Assembly: GCA_028641055.1 (NCBI GenBank)
Contig: CM054062.1
Span: 27,276,808-27,340,807, forward strand
Length of the DNA: 64,000 bases
Origin: Alopecurus myosuroides
Taxonomy: Eukaryota; Streptophyta; Magnoliopsida; Poales; Poaceae
Direction of reading: 5' to 3'
A program made the translations under genes and the position numbers. This document shows, piece by piece, positions 35,962 to 48,100 of this stretch. The notes under the pieces were generated by a model. That model was given only the letters and a program-made list of their open reading frames with translations. It had not been told where the DNA came from and made no database searches. Every line of letters begins with the position of its first letter. Position 1 is the stretch's first letter.

Positions 35962-38656
35962 GGTCAGTACCATGTCCATACTACGGGGACTTCCAATAAA
36001 GATAGAAAGATACTCAAAAGAGCGGTAAACTCGGTTTCTTCGGCTGTTCCGAGATACTTGAGATGGTCAGACCAAGAGGTCACATGGAGCAGGAGGGATC
36101 ACCCGGAAACAATAGAGCACCCGGGTGTGCTGGCTTTGGTAGTTGCACCACAGGTTAATGGTTACAAGTTGAAAAAGGTTCTGATGGACGGTGGAAGTAG
36201 CATCAATATCCTATATTGGGAAACTTTCCTACGCATGGGGCTCAAGGAGTCTCAGTTGCAGAAAAGTTCTACAGTTTTTCACGGGATCGTGCCGGGTCAT
36301 TCAGCGTGCCCAGAAGGAAAGATCACTCTAGAGGTTGCTTTTGGAGAATCGAAGGACAATTTCCGAGTGGAGTGGCTCATGTTCGAGGTAGTAAAATTGC
36401 GCAGTCCTTACCACACGCTGTTCGGAAGGCCGGCTTACGCTAAGTTCATGGCCAGGCCGTGTTACGTGTACCTACAGCTAAAGATCCCGAGTCCCAAGCG
36501 AACCATTACTATACATGGCAACCGGGTTATAGCAGCTGAGTGTGATGAGGGAGACGCGACAATGGCAGAACAGGCGTGCAGAAAGGAAGAGCTCAAGTAT
36601 TATCGGTCTCAGGTAGACCCGGATGATAGAACGGCGTTGAAAAGACCGAATACGGAAGATGAGAGAGCAAAATTCAAAGCAGCACTGGACACAAAGATGG
36701 TGGCTTTCGTCGAGGGCGATCCCTCCAAGCAATTTGCTATAGGATCTAACCTGGATAGTAAGCAGGAAGAAGCACTTATCGAGTTTATTCGTGGTAATCA
36801 GGATGTTTTCGCTTGGACGCCCAGTGATATGCCGGGTATCCCAACCGAGTTAGCTGAGCACAGTTTGCATGTTGATCCCAAGTCCCGGCCGGTGAAGCAG
36901 GGCCTGAGAAAAATGAACGAGGAAAGAAGAAAGGCTATACGAGCGGAGATAGCTCGGCTCCTTGCAGCCGGCTTTATCATGGAGGTTTTTCACCCGGATT
37001 GGTTGGCAAATCCGGTTCTGGTGATGAAGAAAAACAACGAGTGGAGGATGTGCATAGATTACACGAGTCTCAACAAACATTGCCCAAAGGATCCGTTTGC
37101 CCTTCCAAGGATAGATCAGATTATAGACGCAATGGCTGGAAGTGACTTATTGTGTTTCCTGGATGCTTATTCCGGGTATCACCAGATCAAGCTCAAGAAG
37201 GAGGATTGGGAGAAAACATCGTTCATAACCCCCTTTGGAGCGTTTTGTTACAAAACCATGACTTTTGGGCTAAAGAACGCTGGTGCAACATACCAAAGGT
37301 GCATTCAAAAATGTTTCGAGGATCAGATTGGATGCAACGTTCATGCTTATGTTGATGATGTGGTGATTAAAACCAGGAAGGCAGAAACATTCATTGAGGA
37401 CCTAAAGGAAACGTTCAGGAATTTGAGAAGGTATCAGATGAAGCTTAACCCCACAAAGTGTGTGTTTGGAGTGCCAGCAGGAAAGTTACTCGGTTTCATT
37501 GTTTCCGAGAGAGGAATTGAGGCAAACCCGGATAAGATCAAAGCTATTCAGAATCTGAAAAAGACGGAAGGCCTGAAGCATGTTCAAAAGCTTACAGGGT
37601 GTGTAGCAGCGTTAAGCCGGTTTATATCCAGGCTTGGAGAGAAGGCAATACCTTTATACCGGCTCTTGAGGAAAACCGACAAATTTGTTTGGGACCAAGA
37701 GGCGGACGAGGCGTTCGAAGCTCTGAAAAAGCAGTTATCAGAGGCACCAATTCTGGCGGCACCGGGTCCTAAAGAGCCCATGTTGTTATACGTTGCAGTC
37801 GGGCCCTGGGCGGTTAGTGTCGTGGTTGTTGTCGAGCGCAAAGAGGATGGAAAAGATCACCCGGTCCAAAGGCCGGTTTATTATGTGAGTGAAGTACTAT
37901 CGGAAGCAAAGCAGCGTTACCCACATTGGCAAAAACTAGTTTTCGAGGTCTTCATGGCCAGCCGGAAATTGAAACCATATTTTCAGGAACACCCCATAAC
38001 AGTGGTTAGCTCTATACCAATGGCAGATATTATCAGAAATTCAGACGCGACAGGTAGAATAGCCAAGTGGGCCATCGAGATGGGAGATTATCACATCAAC
38101 TATGAGCCCAGGTCTGCAATCAAATCTCAAGCTTTAGCTGATTTTATTAATGATTGGACTCACACAAGCATGCCCACAATGATGCCAAGTTCCGAGTCTT
38201 GGGTAATGCACTTTGACGGTTCTAAGCAGTATGAGGGGTCAGGAGCTGGGGTGGTGCTCACATCACCCAAAGGCGACAAATTGAGCTACGTGTTGCAGAT
38301 TCACTTTGATTGCTCCAACAATGTGGCCGAGTATGAGGCATTGTTACATGGATTGAGAATAGCAAAGGAGATGAACATTAGGCGAATACGGTGCTACGGA
38401 GACTCGGATCTCGTGGTACAGCAGGTCTCAGGAACTTGGGATAGAAAGGATGCAACAATGGCAGCATATCGCAGAGAGGTGGACAGAGTTGCCGGGTCTT
38501 TTTCCGGGTATGAGGTGGAACATATTGACAGGCGAAAGAATGAGGCAACAGATGCGCTCGCAAGACTCGGCTCGCGCAGAGAGCCGGTTCCACCTAATGT
38601 TTTTCTGGACGAGTTATGGCGGCCATCTGTTAAAACCGAGTCTGAGGAAGAGGTGG
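35962..38656 (+). pseudogene. Protease-RT-RNase H part of Tat copy C pol
   Basis: This region is open without stops. It holds the protease motif MDGGSS near 36184, RT with FLDAYSGYHQIK and the active-site YVDD at 37348-37359, a degenerate first RNase H, and a second, archaeal-type RNase H (HFDGS, AEYEAL, YGDSDLVVQQ, NEATDALA, about 38200-38570). It is interrupted at 38657 by a solo LTR; the flanking GGTGG duplication keeps the frame joinable at 43575. It belonged to one gag-pol frame with 33163-35961. It is disrupted, so non-functional as a polyprotein. Confidence 0.85.
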
Positions 38657-39479
38657 TGTAACATCCCAAGTATGAAAAATAGCCATTAGAATGTTTGCTC
38701 CCTGTTATTTTATGTTTTGCATCATGGCATCATGTTGATTGCAATTGTTTTGCTTGTTTTCCTTTTGTTTTCCTCTGCTTTCATTTGTTTTCCAACTGCT
38801 TTCATTTGTTTTCCTTTGTTTTCTATTTGAATTTCAAATCAAATTTCAAACCTTTTGTTTCATCCTTGTGATGTTACAATTTCCAAAATGATATTTCAAA
38901 ATAAAACAATCAATTGTTTCCATTAAAGTTGTGATTCCAAACTATTGTTTTGTTTCTATCAAAAATTCATTTAATACCAAACCCTTTTCAAATTCAATTA
39001 ATTTACAAAACATCAACCCTTTTTGGAAAATTATGAAAATGACAAAACCCTTTCATCATTTGTTTCCATTAAACTAAGGTTCAAACTAATTAAATTATTG
39101 CTTTCAATATTTCACTTAATACCCAAAATTCATTTAAATTGCATTCCAATTCATTTAATTTTCCAAACAACAACCATTTGAATCAATGAAACAAAACACT
39201 CCAATCAATTTGCTTCAAATAACTTGAGGGCCCAAAAACCAATTATATGTTTCTTTTTAATAATAACTCACTTAATCTCAAATTATTCCAAATCTCAATC
39301 AAATTACAAATAGTATTTATATTTGAACTTTTTGTAAAATAAAACTTGGCAAGTGGTTGATGTTAACCTAAATAGCTATAACAAAAAATTTCCCTAAAAT
39401 GTTCTACCCCAAATCTATCTCCTTTTCTTCCTATTACATTTCAGCACAAAAAAAAAGAACAAAGAAAAAATAAGCAACC

Positions 39480-40337
39480 AGCAGGGAGAGAGAGAGGCCC
39501 AACTCCCCCTCATCCCACCACTTCCTTTCCCCAGCCCAATACCCCTCCAGTCATCTCCTACCTTCGTACGGCAAGACATCCACCATAGCCACGTAGCAGG
39601 GAGATACAGGCAACGGCCATCAGTCCTCCTCCCCCTCCTTAAGACCTCCTCCTCGAGCCCTAGGGTTCCCCTACCCCTCTTCTTCCTCCCTCTTCCCTCT
39701 CCCCGCCGTTCTCTCCCTTCCCCTCTCTTTTTCCTTCCCTACAGCTCCCTGTATCTGAAACTCCCTGCACCATCACCTCCACCCGAAAACCTCCACCTTC
39801 CACCGGCGATCGCCGCCGCCAGCAACCTCCTCCGGCCAAGGGAGGCACGGGAATGGAATCCCCGTGCATCCCTCTCGCTCCTCCACCCCTCGGTTGCCCC
39901 TGGGGAGCCTCGAGCCGCCGCCGCCATCGAGGTCATCGCCGGCCCGCCTCCCTGCTTCTGCCCCGACTCCTCCTCGCCTCCGAATCACCACGGTGAGCTC
40001 CGCCCTTCCCCTCCTTCCCTCTCGCTCCCCTCCTCCTCCGAGCACCACACACACCCCACCACGCACGGCCAACCCCGCGGCGCAGCACAGCAGCCACGCT
40101 ACCGGCGACCACGAACTCTCTGTCGAGTTACAGCAAGGAACGATCGGTTCAGTTTCAGAAAATCTCGCGCCTAACTGCAGCCTATCCACCCCGCACTTCC
40201 CCTTCTGTCACAACTCGAGTCACACCCCACTGGTAGCAACACACAGCGCGCAAGCCCCAGGTCCCGGGATCAAATCCCCGCACCCCACCTTTTCTGTCCC
40301 TATTTTCGATTGTTCAGATGCAGGTTCTGAACCATAA
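39480..40337 (+). other. C-rich leader-like zone within solo LTR
   Basis: This CT/GC-rich zone stands out sharply from the AT-rich flanks. It carries a 157-codon plus frame and overlapping minus frames that look compositional (Pro/Ser or Arg/Gly-rich). I take it as an untranslated leader-type region of the LTR, not a gene. Confidence 0.4.
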
Positions 40338-40368
40338 CGCCACTGCGAGCTGTTCTCTGTCAACACAA

Positions 40369-40440
40369 TCGCACCTAGCCCAGTTGGTTGGTTCCTTTGC
40401 TCAGCAGCTGGAGGTGCTGGGTTCGATTCCCCCCTCCCAC
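40369..40440 (+). ncRNA. tRNA-like segment with Pol III A and B boxes
   Basis: TAGCCCAGTTGG at 40376-40387 fits the A-box consensus and GGTTCGATTCC at 40420-40430 fits the B box. Their starts are 44 bp apart, as in a real intronless tRNA gene. TTTT follows at 40455. The anticodon and acceptor stems do not pair well, so this is a decayed tRNA or a tRNA-derived (SINE-head-like) piece. A second T-arm-like sequence (GGGATCAAATCCC) lies near 40265-40280. Confidence 0.4.
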
Positions 40441-43400
40441 AACTAAACCAAAACTTTTATTTTGCATTGTTTTGATACAGAAACTTCCAGGAAATCACAG
40501 TTAGGCCCCTGCAATTTCTTTTCTAGCCCTGTAATATTTTTCCTAAGTCCCTAACAGGTAATAAAAATGGCAGATTGCACCCTATACTTCTAAAATGCAT
40601 AACTAATTCATATTAACTCCAATTTTAACTTTTTAAATATGTTTTCTGTCCCAAATTAAATGCTCTATACAAACATAAAATTTGTTTACTGTTTTGAATA
40701 TTTTAAATTTGTGCAATATTTGAAAACTTGTTAAATTCACATAAACTTGCAAAAATCATAACTTGGGCATAAAAATTCCAAATTCCACAAACTAAATATG
40801 TTTTCCAATCAACTTTTCATGTACTTCCCAAATATCAATTTTGTTTGCTGTTTTGAATAATTTAAATTGTTGAAAACAACTGTTTCTTAATTATTGCATT
40901 TAAAATTGCCAAAATAATAACTTGCTCATTTTAAATCCAATTTCAACAAATGAAATATGTTTTCCATGCAAAATTAAACCACCTTTTCAAATATAAAATT
41001 TGTTTCATGTTTTGAATAATTGAAATTGGTTAAATAATTTAAACCTTGTTTAAATCATTTAATATTGCTAAATTTATAACTTGATCAAAACAAATTCTTT
41101 TGGGACATATAAAATATGTTTTCAAACCATAAAAGCATAACCTTTTCAAATATGAACTTCACTCAATGTTTTGAACAAATAAAAATTCAAATAAGTTCAT
41201 GTTTGAATTAAATTCATTTAATTCTTGCTTAAACTTGTTTAATTCATAAATAATTTATTTGAAATCCTTTTTCGACAAGTGAAACATGCAATCCACCTAA
41301 AATTGTGTGTTCTTATCAAATATGAACTTTGTTATATATTTTGAACAATTTAAATTGGTGAAAACAACAAATGCTTGTGTGACACCTTTAAGTAACCAAA
41401 ATTTCTTAACTTAATAAACAAATTTCTAAACTTGGTAAACCTTATTTCAATTTGATTCTATTGTTGTTATTTTGATGTTTTCCTCATCCATGCATCATGC
41501 TAACTCACTTACACATGATGATTAGTTGTAGAACAATTAATTCAACCATAATTCATGGGCTTTTCATATGCAATCCAATTGCATGTGGGTCCATTTAATC
41601 ATGTTGTTACCTTGTCAACTAGTTTATTTTGTTGCATCAACTAAATGGTCATGCATCATCCCATGTTTGTGCACTATGCCATGTTATTGATTGTTTGTTC
41701 TCTATGTTGTTTATTTGTTTCTTCTCGGATGGACAACGACGTTGAGACCGACGATACTTACGACACCCCTTCTAAGGAATTAGCTCAGTACCAGGCTACT
41801 GGGTTTGCAGGCAAGTATTCACTCACATGAACCATCGTGTTCCTTTCAACATTGGTTACCGATACTTTCCGTTGTCTATTCTGCTAGCCCTAGGAATAGC
41901 TGTTTCTGTTACGAACCTATCACATGTATCCTTTAACCCTGATATTGCCTCACCTCCATACCTATAACCTTTGGCTTGTTGCCCGTGTCTTACTAGCATA
42001 CTTAGGATTGTTTTGCTCGAGTCTGTTACCCGTTACTTTCTGTTACTATATCATTATGTTCTGGGGGCTCGATGTTTAATCAATCAATCATGCTAATGTT
42101 ATTGTTAAATAATAATTTGATGATAAGGCACCGGCAGGAGGCCCTGTGTGGTTTTGAGGCCTGCTAGTGTCGACCCTAATAGGAAAAGGGTCTTGTCTAC
42201 TGATCCATGATGAGCGCACTACCCGCATGTGGGAAGCGAGTATGGGCGCCCCCCTCAATTTGATTCCATTCGCATCTCGTCCAAATCGCCTCATTTAGTT
42301 CGTGTTTTCCATTTGCCGCATGCATGTTTTTGCGAGCCCAGGCCAGGGTGGAACTTTTGTAGTCGGCATATAGGGGGACACGTTCTTAGAGTGCTATAGG
42401 GTCCCTTTTCTTCGGGGCTCGATTAGCCGTGCGCCCAAGGTGCTTTGGGCTTGATGCGAAGAAGAGTTGAGTTGTGTTGAGTACCTCGCTTGGTGGGTTG
42501 ATCCCCCGTCTGGCGGGTTATTCTTACGTGTACGGCCAAATTGGTGCACCCCTGCAGGGATAAATCTTCTCGAGAAGCCGTGTTTTCCGCGGTTATGGAC
42601 TACTTGGTGAAAGTACTGGCTAACAAGTACTCAGGACAACTTAAACCTAATGATTAACAACGTTACACCCAATGATTAACAACTTGACTAGTAATAGGCT
42701 TATTGACACAATAATCTGAACCATCATTATTTCAACTGTGAGAGTTATCCTCGGATTGCTTCTTTGGATAAGGGGCGAGATCCAGGATGGGTTTTTCTGG
42801 AGTTAGTTGATAGGTTGGTTACGATACACGATCTTATCTCCTTTCTGATAGCTGGAAGTGGTAATAACTCTGTAGTTGTTTAGAGCAGCCAGTTGCAGCA
42901 TCTTTATATCCCCTTTCTTCCGTTGAACCCAAAGCATCTGTGCTTGGTGTTGACGGGTTACACTTTGGTGAACTGTGAGTCTTGCTTGCCGGTACGTTTA
43001 TGTACTGACCCCTTTGGGGCTGTGGTTTCCGCAGACCTACGTTTCCGAGGATCCCCATGGTGGCTACTACGTGGAGTATGACGAGACTGCTGACGAGTAG
43101 ATAGCGGACCCGGGCAGGATCCGAGACTTCGTGGATGGGCTCCGTCTTTTCGTTTCCGGCCTCTTAGGCCTATTTGGATCTTGTCTGTACTCAGACATGT
43201 GAATGCTTCCGCTGTGATGTAATGATGAATTGTTGGGACATGTGTTCTCTGAATGATTGTATTTGCTATCTCTGCTCTAATGAGAGCTATTTGCAACTTA
43301 TTTCAATCTTTTGTGTCGTAGAGATCTGTTGGGATATCACTTGTTCCAATGCCGTTGACGTACCATGTGTGTATGTTTTGAAGTACATCAACGGAAGTAT

Positions 43401-43574
43401 CTGGATTTCTATGGGATGGTTTGCACAGACGATGAATAGTAAGAGAATGGTTGTCACACGTTTACGTGTTGGCCTGCTCATATTGAGATGCGGGTGCCGG
43501 TATGCCCCGTAAGCCATTTATCTACTGTTTAACGGACTGTGAGTATCCCCTAGAAGTCCAGGTGCGACAGGTGG

Positions 43575-44620
43575 CTAACCAAGACCCGGATTTGGAGCTT
43601 GTGGCCACAGTACGAGCTGTTCCCGAGTGGACGGAGCCGTTTTTGGCCTACCTATCACGAGACGTGTTACCACCACAGGAAGTTTTAGCAAGGCAAATTC
43701 TGAGGCGAGCAAAGGGCTATTCTATTATCAATGGAGAGTTGTATAAAAGAAGTGCAGCAGGAGTCTTTTTGCGCTGTGTAGCACCAGAAGAAGGCCGGTA
43801 GATTTTGAAGGAGATCCACGAAGGTGATTGTGGGCATCATGCCTCCACAAGATCCCTCGTGGCCAAAGCATATCGACACGGTTTCTTTTGGCTCACGGCC
43901 TTAGCAGACGCGGAGCGCTTGGTGGCAAGGTGTGATGGATGTCAAAGGTACGCTCGCCAAACCCATGTGCCGGCTATGGAGTTGCAAACAATCCCGCTGA
44001 CCTGGCCGTTTGCTGTTTGGGGTATGGATATGGTGGGCCCCTTCCACATGTCACCGTGCAAAAAGACTCATCTTTTGGTAGCTATTGATAAGCTTACTAA
44101 GTGGGTTGAAGTTATGCCAGTTACCAATTGCGAAGCAATCACAGCAGTCAAGTTCCTGAAAAGGATCATCTACAGGTTTGGATACCCTCACAGCATAATA
44201 ACAGACAATGGAACCAACATGTCCTTAGGTGAGATGGAGAAATTTTGCGGGAAAAATGGTATCCGGCTTGACATAGCCTCGGTAGCCCACCCACAAGCTA
44301 ATGGACAGGTGGAAAGGGCAAATCAGGAGTTACTTCGTGGGTTAAAACCACGGCTGCGAGTCCCGTGCATCAGAGCTGCTGGAGCATGGGTTGAAGAGCT
44401 ACCATCAGTAGTTTGGGGAATTAACACTACACCTAACAGATCTACTCAGATGACCCCGTTTTTCATGGTTTATGGCGCAGAGGCAGTATTGCCGAGTGAT
44501 ATTATTCACGACTCGCCCCGAGTGGCGGCTTACGTTGAGGTGGAGAACGAGAAGACCCGGCAGGATGCCGTGGATATGCTAGAAGAACATAGAGAACAAG
44601 CCTTGGAGAGATCAGCCATA
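43575..44620 (+). pseudogene. Integrase part of Tat copy C pol, one stop, 3'-truncated
   Basis: This continues the pol frame after the solo LTR. It has the zinc-binding HHCC region (EIHEGDCGHHAS and CDGCQRYAR), then the DDE core (WGMDMVGPF, IITDNGTNM, ANGQVERANQ). TAG at 43799-43801 replaces the CAG present in copy B, a C-to-T change. Homology ends at 44620, so the integrase C-terminus is missing. Confidence 0.85.
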
Positions 44621-44675
44621 CAAGTGCTATCTATTCCTCTTTCAAACCTTCTTTTGAAAATTCTTGAGCAGGGAC
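44621..44675. other. Remnant flank left of Tat copy B
   Basis: These 55 bp belong neither to copy C nor to copy B. The GGGAC duplication shows that they were contiguous with 55226 onwards before copy B inserted. Confidence 0.6.
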
Positions 44676-45129
44676 TGATGAGGGGATAGTAACCCGGTAG
44701 ACTAACTCCCGGGTGTGATCCGGCCCCAAGCGACGGCTGGGCCCAATCTGGCTGGAGACAAAGAAACTTCTGGAAGGCCCAGGGCTTGTAAGGTTCGTAA
44801 CCCGGATTGTGGGTTACGGTAAGGAAAGTTAGGATTTGTATGTAGAGTTCGAGTAGGACTCAGAGAGCACTCCGTAGGGCAGGCCAAGGGGGGTATGAGT
44901 GCTATATAAACCAACCCCTAAGCTTAGCCTGGGGGATTCAAGCCATAGTTGTAATACCTGTTATCGAGTATCCAGCATTATTGATATCGAGATCCGGCGA
45001 GCTATTCTCCGGTTCTTAGATCGCTTTCGCCATGTCTTCCTTTGAGCTAAACCCTCTCCCGAATACCTGTGTCGACTTGCCCCAAGATCAGTTACCCCAG
45101 GTAACATCTGCCGTGATTATCCCACGACA
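44676..45129 (+). repeat. 5' LTR of Tat copy B (454 bp)
   Basis: TGATGAGGGGATAGTAACCC starts it and ATTATCCCACGACA ends it. It has TATATAAA at 44903-44910, and no AUG occurs after the expected transcription start until 45032. Confidence 0.95.
44903..44910 (+). promoter_or_regulatory. TATA box of the LTR promoter
   Basis: TATATAAA lies about 125 bp upstream of the in-LTR start codon. The same box occurs in the 3' LTR at about 54999-55006 and would drive transcription out into the flank. Confidence 0.65.
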
Positions 45130-48100
45130 GTTGGCGCCCACCGTGGGGCCTGCGTCCAAAGGTGTTTACATCACGGGAGAAGCTCGGAAGAACATGGAGA
45201 ACTTTGTCGTCGGCGAGATCTACTCCAATGATGAAGGAGAAAGGATAGTGGACAGTTCCGGGTGGGAGTTGGAGCCGGATCGCTACGAATCCGGATCCGT
45301 GGTGTCAATCGGCCAAATCAGTATCTTCGTCGGCATGGTACGTACGCTCAATTTGAAAGGACAATATCATGTGCATGTTACAGGGACTTCCAGCAGGGAC
45401 AAAAGGGCGTTAAAACAAACAGCGAATCTATCCTCCTCGGCCACTCCGGGATACTTGAGGTGGGCAGAGCAAGAGGTAACGTGGAGCAGAAGAGATCATC
45501 CAGAAGGAGTAGAGCACCCCGGAACTTTGGCGTTAGTGGTTTCGCCACAGGTCAATGGTTATGAATTGAGAAAGGTATTGATGGACGGAGGGAGCAGCAT
45601 CAACATCTTATATTGGGAAACCTTCTTGCGCATGAACCTCAAGGAGTCCCAGCTACAAAAAAGTTCGACGGTGTTCCATGGGATCGTACCGGGTCATTCA
45701 GCACGCCCCGAAGGAAAAATCGCATTGGAAGTAGCCTTTGGAGAATCGGTAGATAACTATCGGGTGGAGTGGCTCACGTTTGAAGTAGTCAAGTTGCATA
45801 GCCCCTACCACGCGTTGTTCGGAAGGCCGGCTTACGCTAAATTCATGGCTAGGCCGTGCTATGTATATCTGCAGCTAAAGATTCCAGGCCCTAAGCAGAC
45901 CATCACTATCCATGGAAACCGGGACATAGCAGCCGAATGCGATGAGGGAGATTCAGTAATGGCTGAACAAGCCTGCAGGAAGGAAGAACTTCAGTATTAC
46001 CGGTCTCAGGTGGATCCGGATGATGGAACAGCATTGAGAAGACCAGACGCTGAAGACGAAAGAGTAAAGTTTAAGGCGGCTCAAGATACCAAGAAAGTAG
46101 ATTTTATGGAAGGAGACCCCACCAAGCAGTTCACTATAGGGTCCAATTTAGAGGATGCGCAAGAAAAGGCTCTAGTGGAGTTCATCCGTTCAAATGCGGA
46201 TGTATTTGCCTGGACACCCAGCGACATGCCGGGTATCCCCACCGAGTTGGCAGAGCACAGTTTGCATGTGGATCCCAAGGCCAGGCCTGTGAAGCAAGGT
46301 ATGAGAAAAATGAATGAGGAAAGGAGAAGAGCTATAGGGGAGGAAATCGCGCGACTATTAACCGCAGGCTTCATCATGGAAGTATTTCACCCCGACTGGT
46401 TAGCAAACCCGGTTCTTGTGATGAAAAAGACAAATGAATGGAGGATGTGTATCGATTTCACGAGCCTCAACAAGCATTGCCCAAAGGATCCGTTCGGGCT
46501 GCCAAGAATAGACCAAATCATAGACGCGGTAGCCGGAAGCGACTTGCTATGCTTCTTAGACGCATATTCGGGATACCACCAGATTAAACTCAAGAGGGAA
46601 GATTGGGAGAAAACGTCATTCATAACCCCTTTTGGGGCCTTCTGCTACAAAACCATGACGTTTGGATTGAAAAACGCGGGTGCAACTTACCAGCGGTGTA
46701 TCCAGAAGTGCTTCGAGGATCAAATTGGGCGCAACGTGCACGCATACGTAGATGACGTGGTTATTAAGACCCGGAAGGCAGAGACATTCATTGATGATTT
46801 AAAGGAGACGTTTAAAAACTTGAGAAGGTATCAGATGAAGCTCAACCCAACGAAGTGTGTATTTGGAGTTCCGGCCGGGAAGTTACTCGGCTTTATAGTC
46901 TCCGAGAGAGGAATCGAGGCAAACCCGGACAAAATCAAGGCCATCCAGAGTTTGAAGAAACCGGAAAATTTGAAGCATGTTCAAAAGCTCACGGGCTGCG
47001 TAGCAGCCTTGAGTCGGTTCATATCCAGGCTTGGAGAAAAGGCAATACCCTTGTACCGGCTTTTGCGGAAATCAGATAAGTTCGTGTGGGATCAGGAGGC
47101 AGATGAGGCGTTTGAAGCACTAAAAAAGCAGTTGTCTGAAGCGCCAGTACTAGCGGCACCGGGTCCCAAAGAGCCTATGTTACTATACGTAGCAGCCGGT
47201 CCCCGGGCCGTCAGCGCGGTAGTTGTCGTGGAACGTAAAGAGGATGGGAAATGTTACCCGGTCCAGAGGCCGGTTTATTATGTCAGTGAGGTGTTATCGG
47301 AAGCGAAGCAGCGTTACCCACATTGGCAAAAGTTGGTGTTTGGGGTCTTTATGGCCAGCCGGAAGTTGAAACCCTATTTCCAAGAACATCCCATAACAGT
47401 GGTCAGTTCAATACCAATGTCGGATATCATCAGAAACTCGGATGCAACGGGAAGAGTAGCCAAATGGGCGATAGAGATGGGAGATTATCATATCAGCTAC
47501 GAGCCTAGATCGGCAATCAAGTCACAGGCTTTGGTTGATTTTGTTAACGACTGGACGCACACCGGAATGGCTACCACAGTTCCAAATTCCGAGTCTTGGA
47601 CCATGCACTTCGATGGATCAAAGCAGTACGAGGGGTCAGGAGCTGGAGTGGTGCTGACGTCGCCAAAGGGGGACAAACTAAGTTATGTGCTACAGATTCA
47701 CTTTGATTGTTCAAATAACGTGGCCGAGTATGAGGCTCTACTGCATGGCTTGAAGGTAGCCAAGGAGATGAACATTAGAAGGATACGATGCTTTGGGGAC
47801 TCAGATCTTGTGGTGCAGCAGGTATCAGGAACCTGGGATAGGAAGGATGCCACTATGGCAGCATATCGCAGGGAGGTTGATAAGGTTGCTGGGTGTTTTT
47901 CCGGGTATGAAGTAGAGCACATAGACAGAAGAAAAAATGAGGCAGCGGACGCACTCGCCAGACTCGGCTCGCGTAGGGAGCCGGTTCCACCTAATGTTTT
48001 CCTGGACGAGCTATGGCGACCATCAGTAAAATCCGAGTCTGAGGAAGAACTCGCGAATCGAGACCCGGGTGTGGAGTTTGTAGCCACAATACGTGCTGTG

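Larger units (their letters stand above)
38657..43569 (+). mobile_element. Solo LTR of 4.9 kb inserted in Tat copy C pol
   Basis: It starts TGTAACATCCCAAG, ends GGTGCGACA and is flanked by GGTGG on both sides (38652-38656 and 43570-43574), a 5-bp target duplication. The first and last hundreds of bases do not repeat each other, and there is no PBS, gag or pol, so this is a single very long LTR left by recombination, as in the Sukkula/LARD class of Triticeae elements (class by analogy). It has an AT-rich first third, a CT-rich leader-like zone (39480-40060), a tRNA-like segment (40369-40440) and short open frames without recognised domains (39864-40337, 41645-41830, 43174-43512). Confidence 0.8.
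32797..44620 (+). mobile_element. Old Tat-type gypsy element with gag (copy C), 3'-truncated
   Basis: It has a 5' LTR, a PBS region, gag, protease, RT, two RNase H regions and integrase in one reading frame, broken by three stop codons and by a precise 4.9-kb solo-LTR insertion. Similarity to copy B ends at 44620 within the integrase C-terminal part (TCAGCCATA), so the integrase tail, antisense gene and 3' LTR are lost. It shows what copy B has lost: about 2.5 kb of gag. Confidence 0.85.

Noticed and set aside
39864..40337. Plus-strand 157-codon frame as a host gene
   Set aside because: It is Pro/Ser-rich, overlaps open minus frames of equal quality, and lies wholly inside a solo LTR defined by its ends and TSD.
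40376..40430. Functional tRNA gene
   Set aside because: A and B boxes are good, but the acceptor and anticodon stems fail to pair and the T stem pairs only in part.
45335..45361. Loss of Gag by splicing at the GTACGT after GGCATG
   Set aside because: The GT dinucleotides are retained in copy B and no AG lies at the other side of the junction, so a spliced-RNA origin is not supported; a plain deletion fits better.
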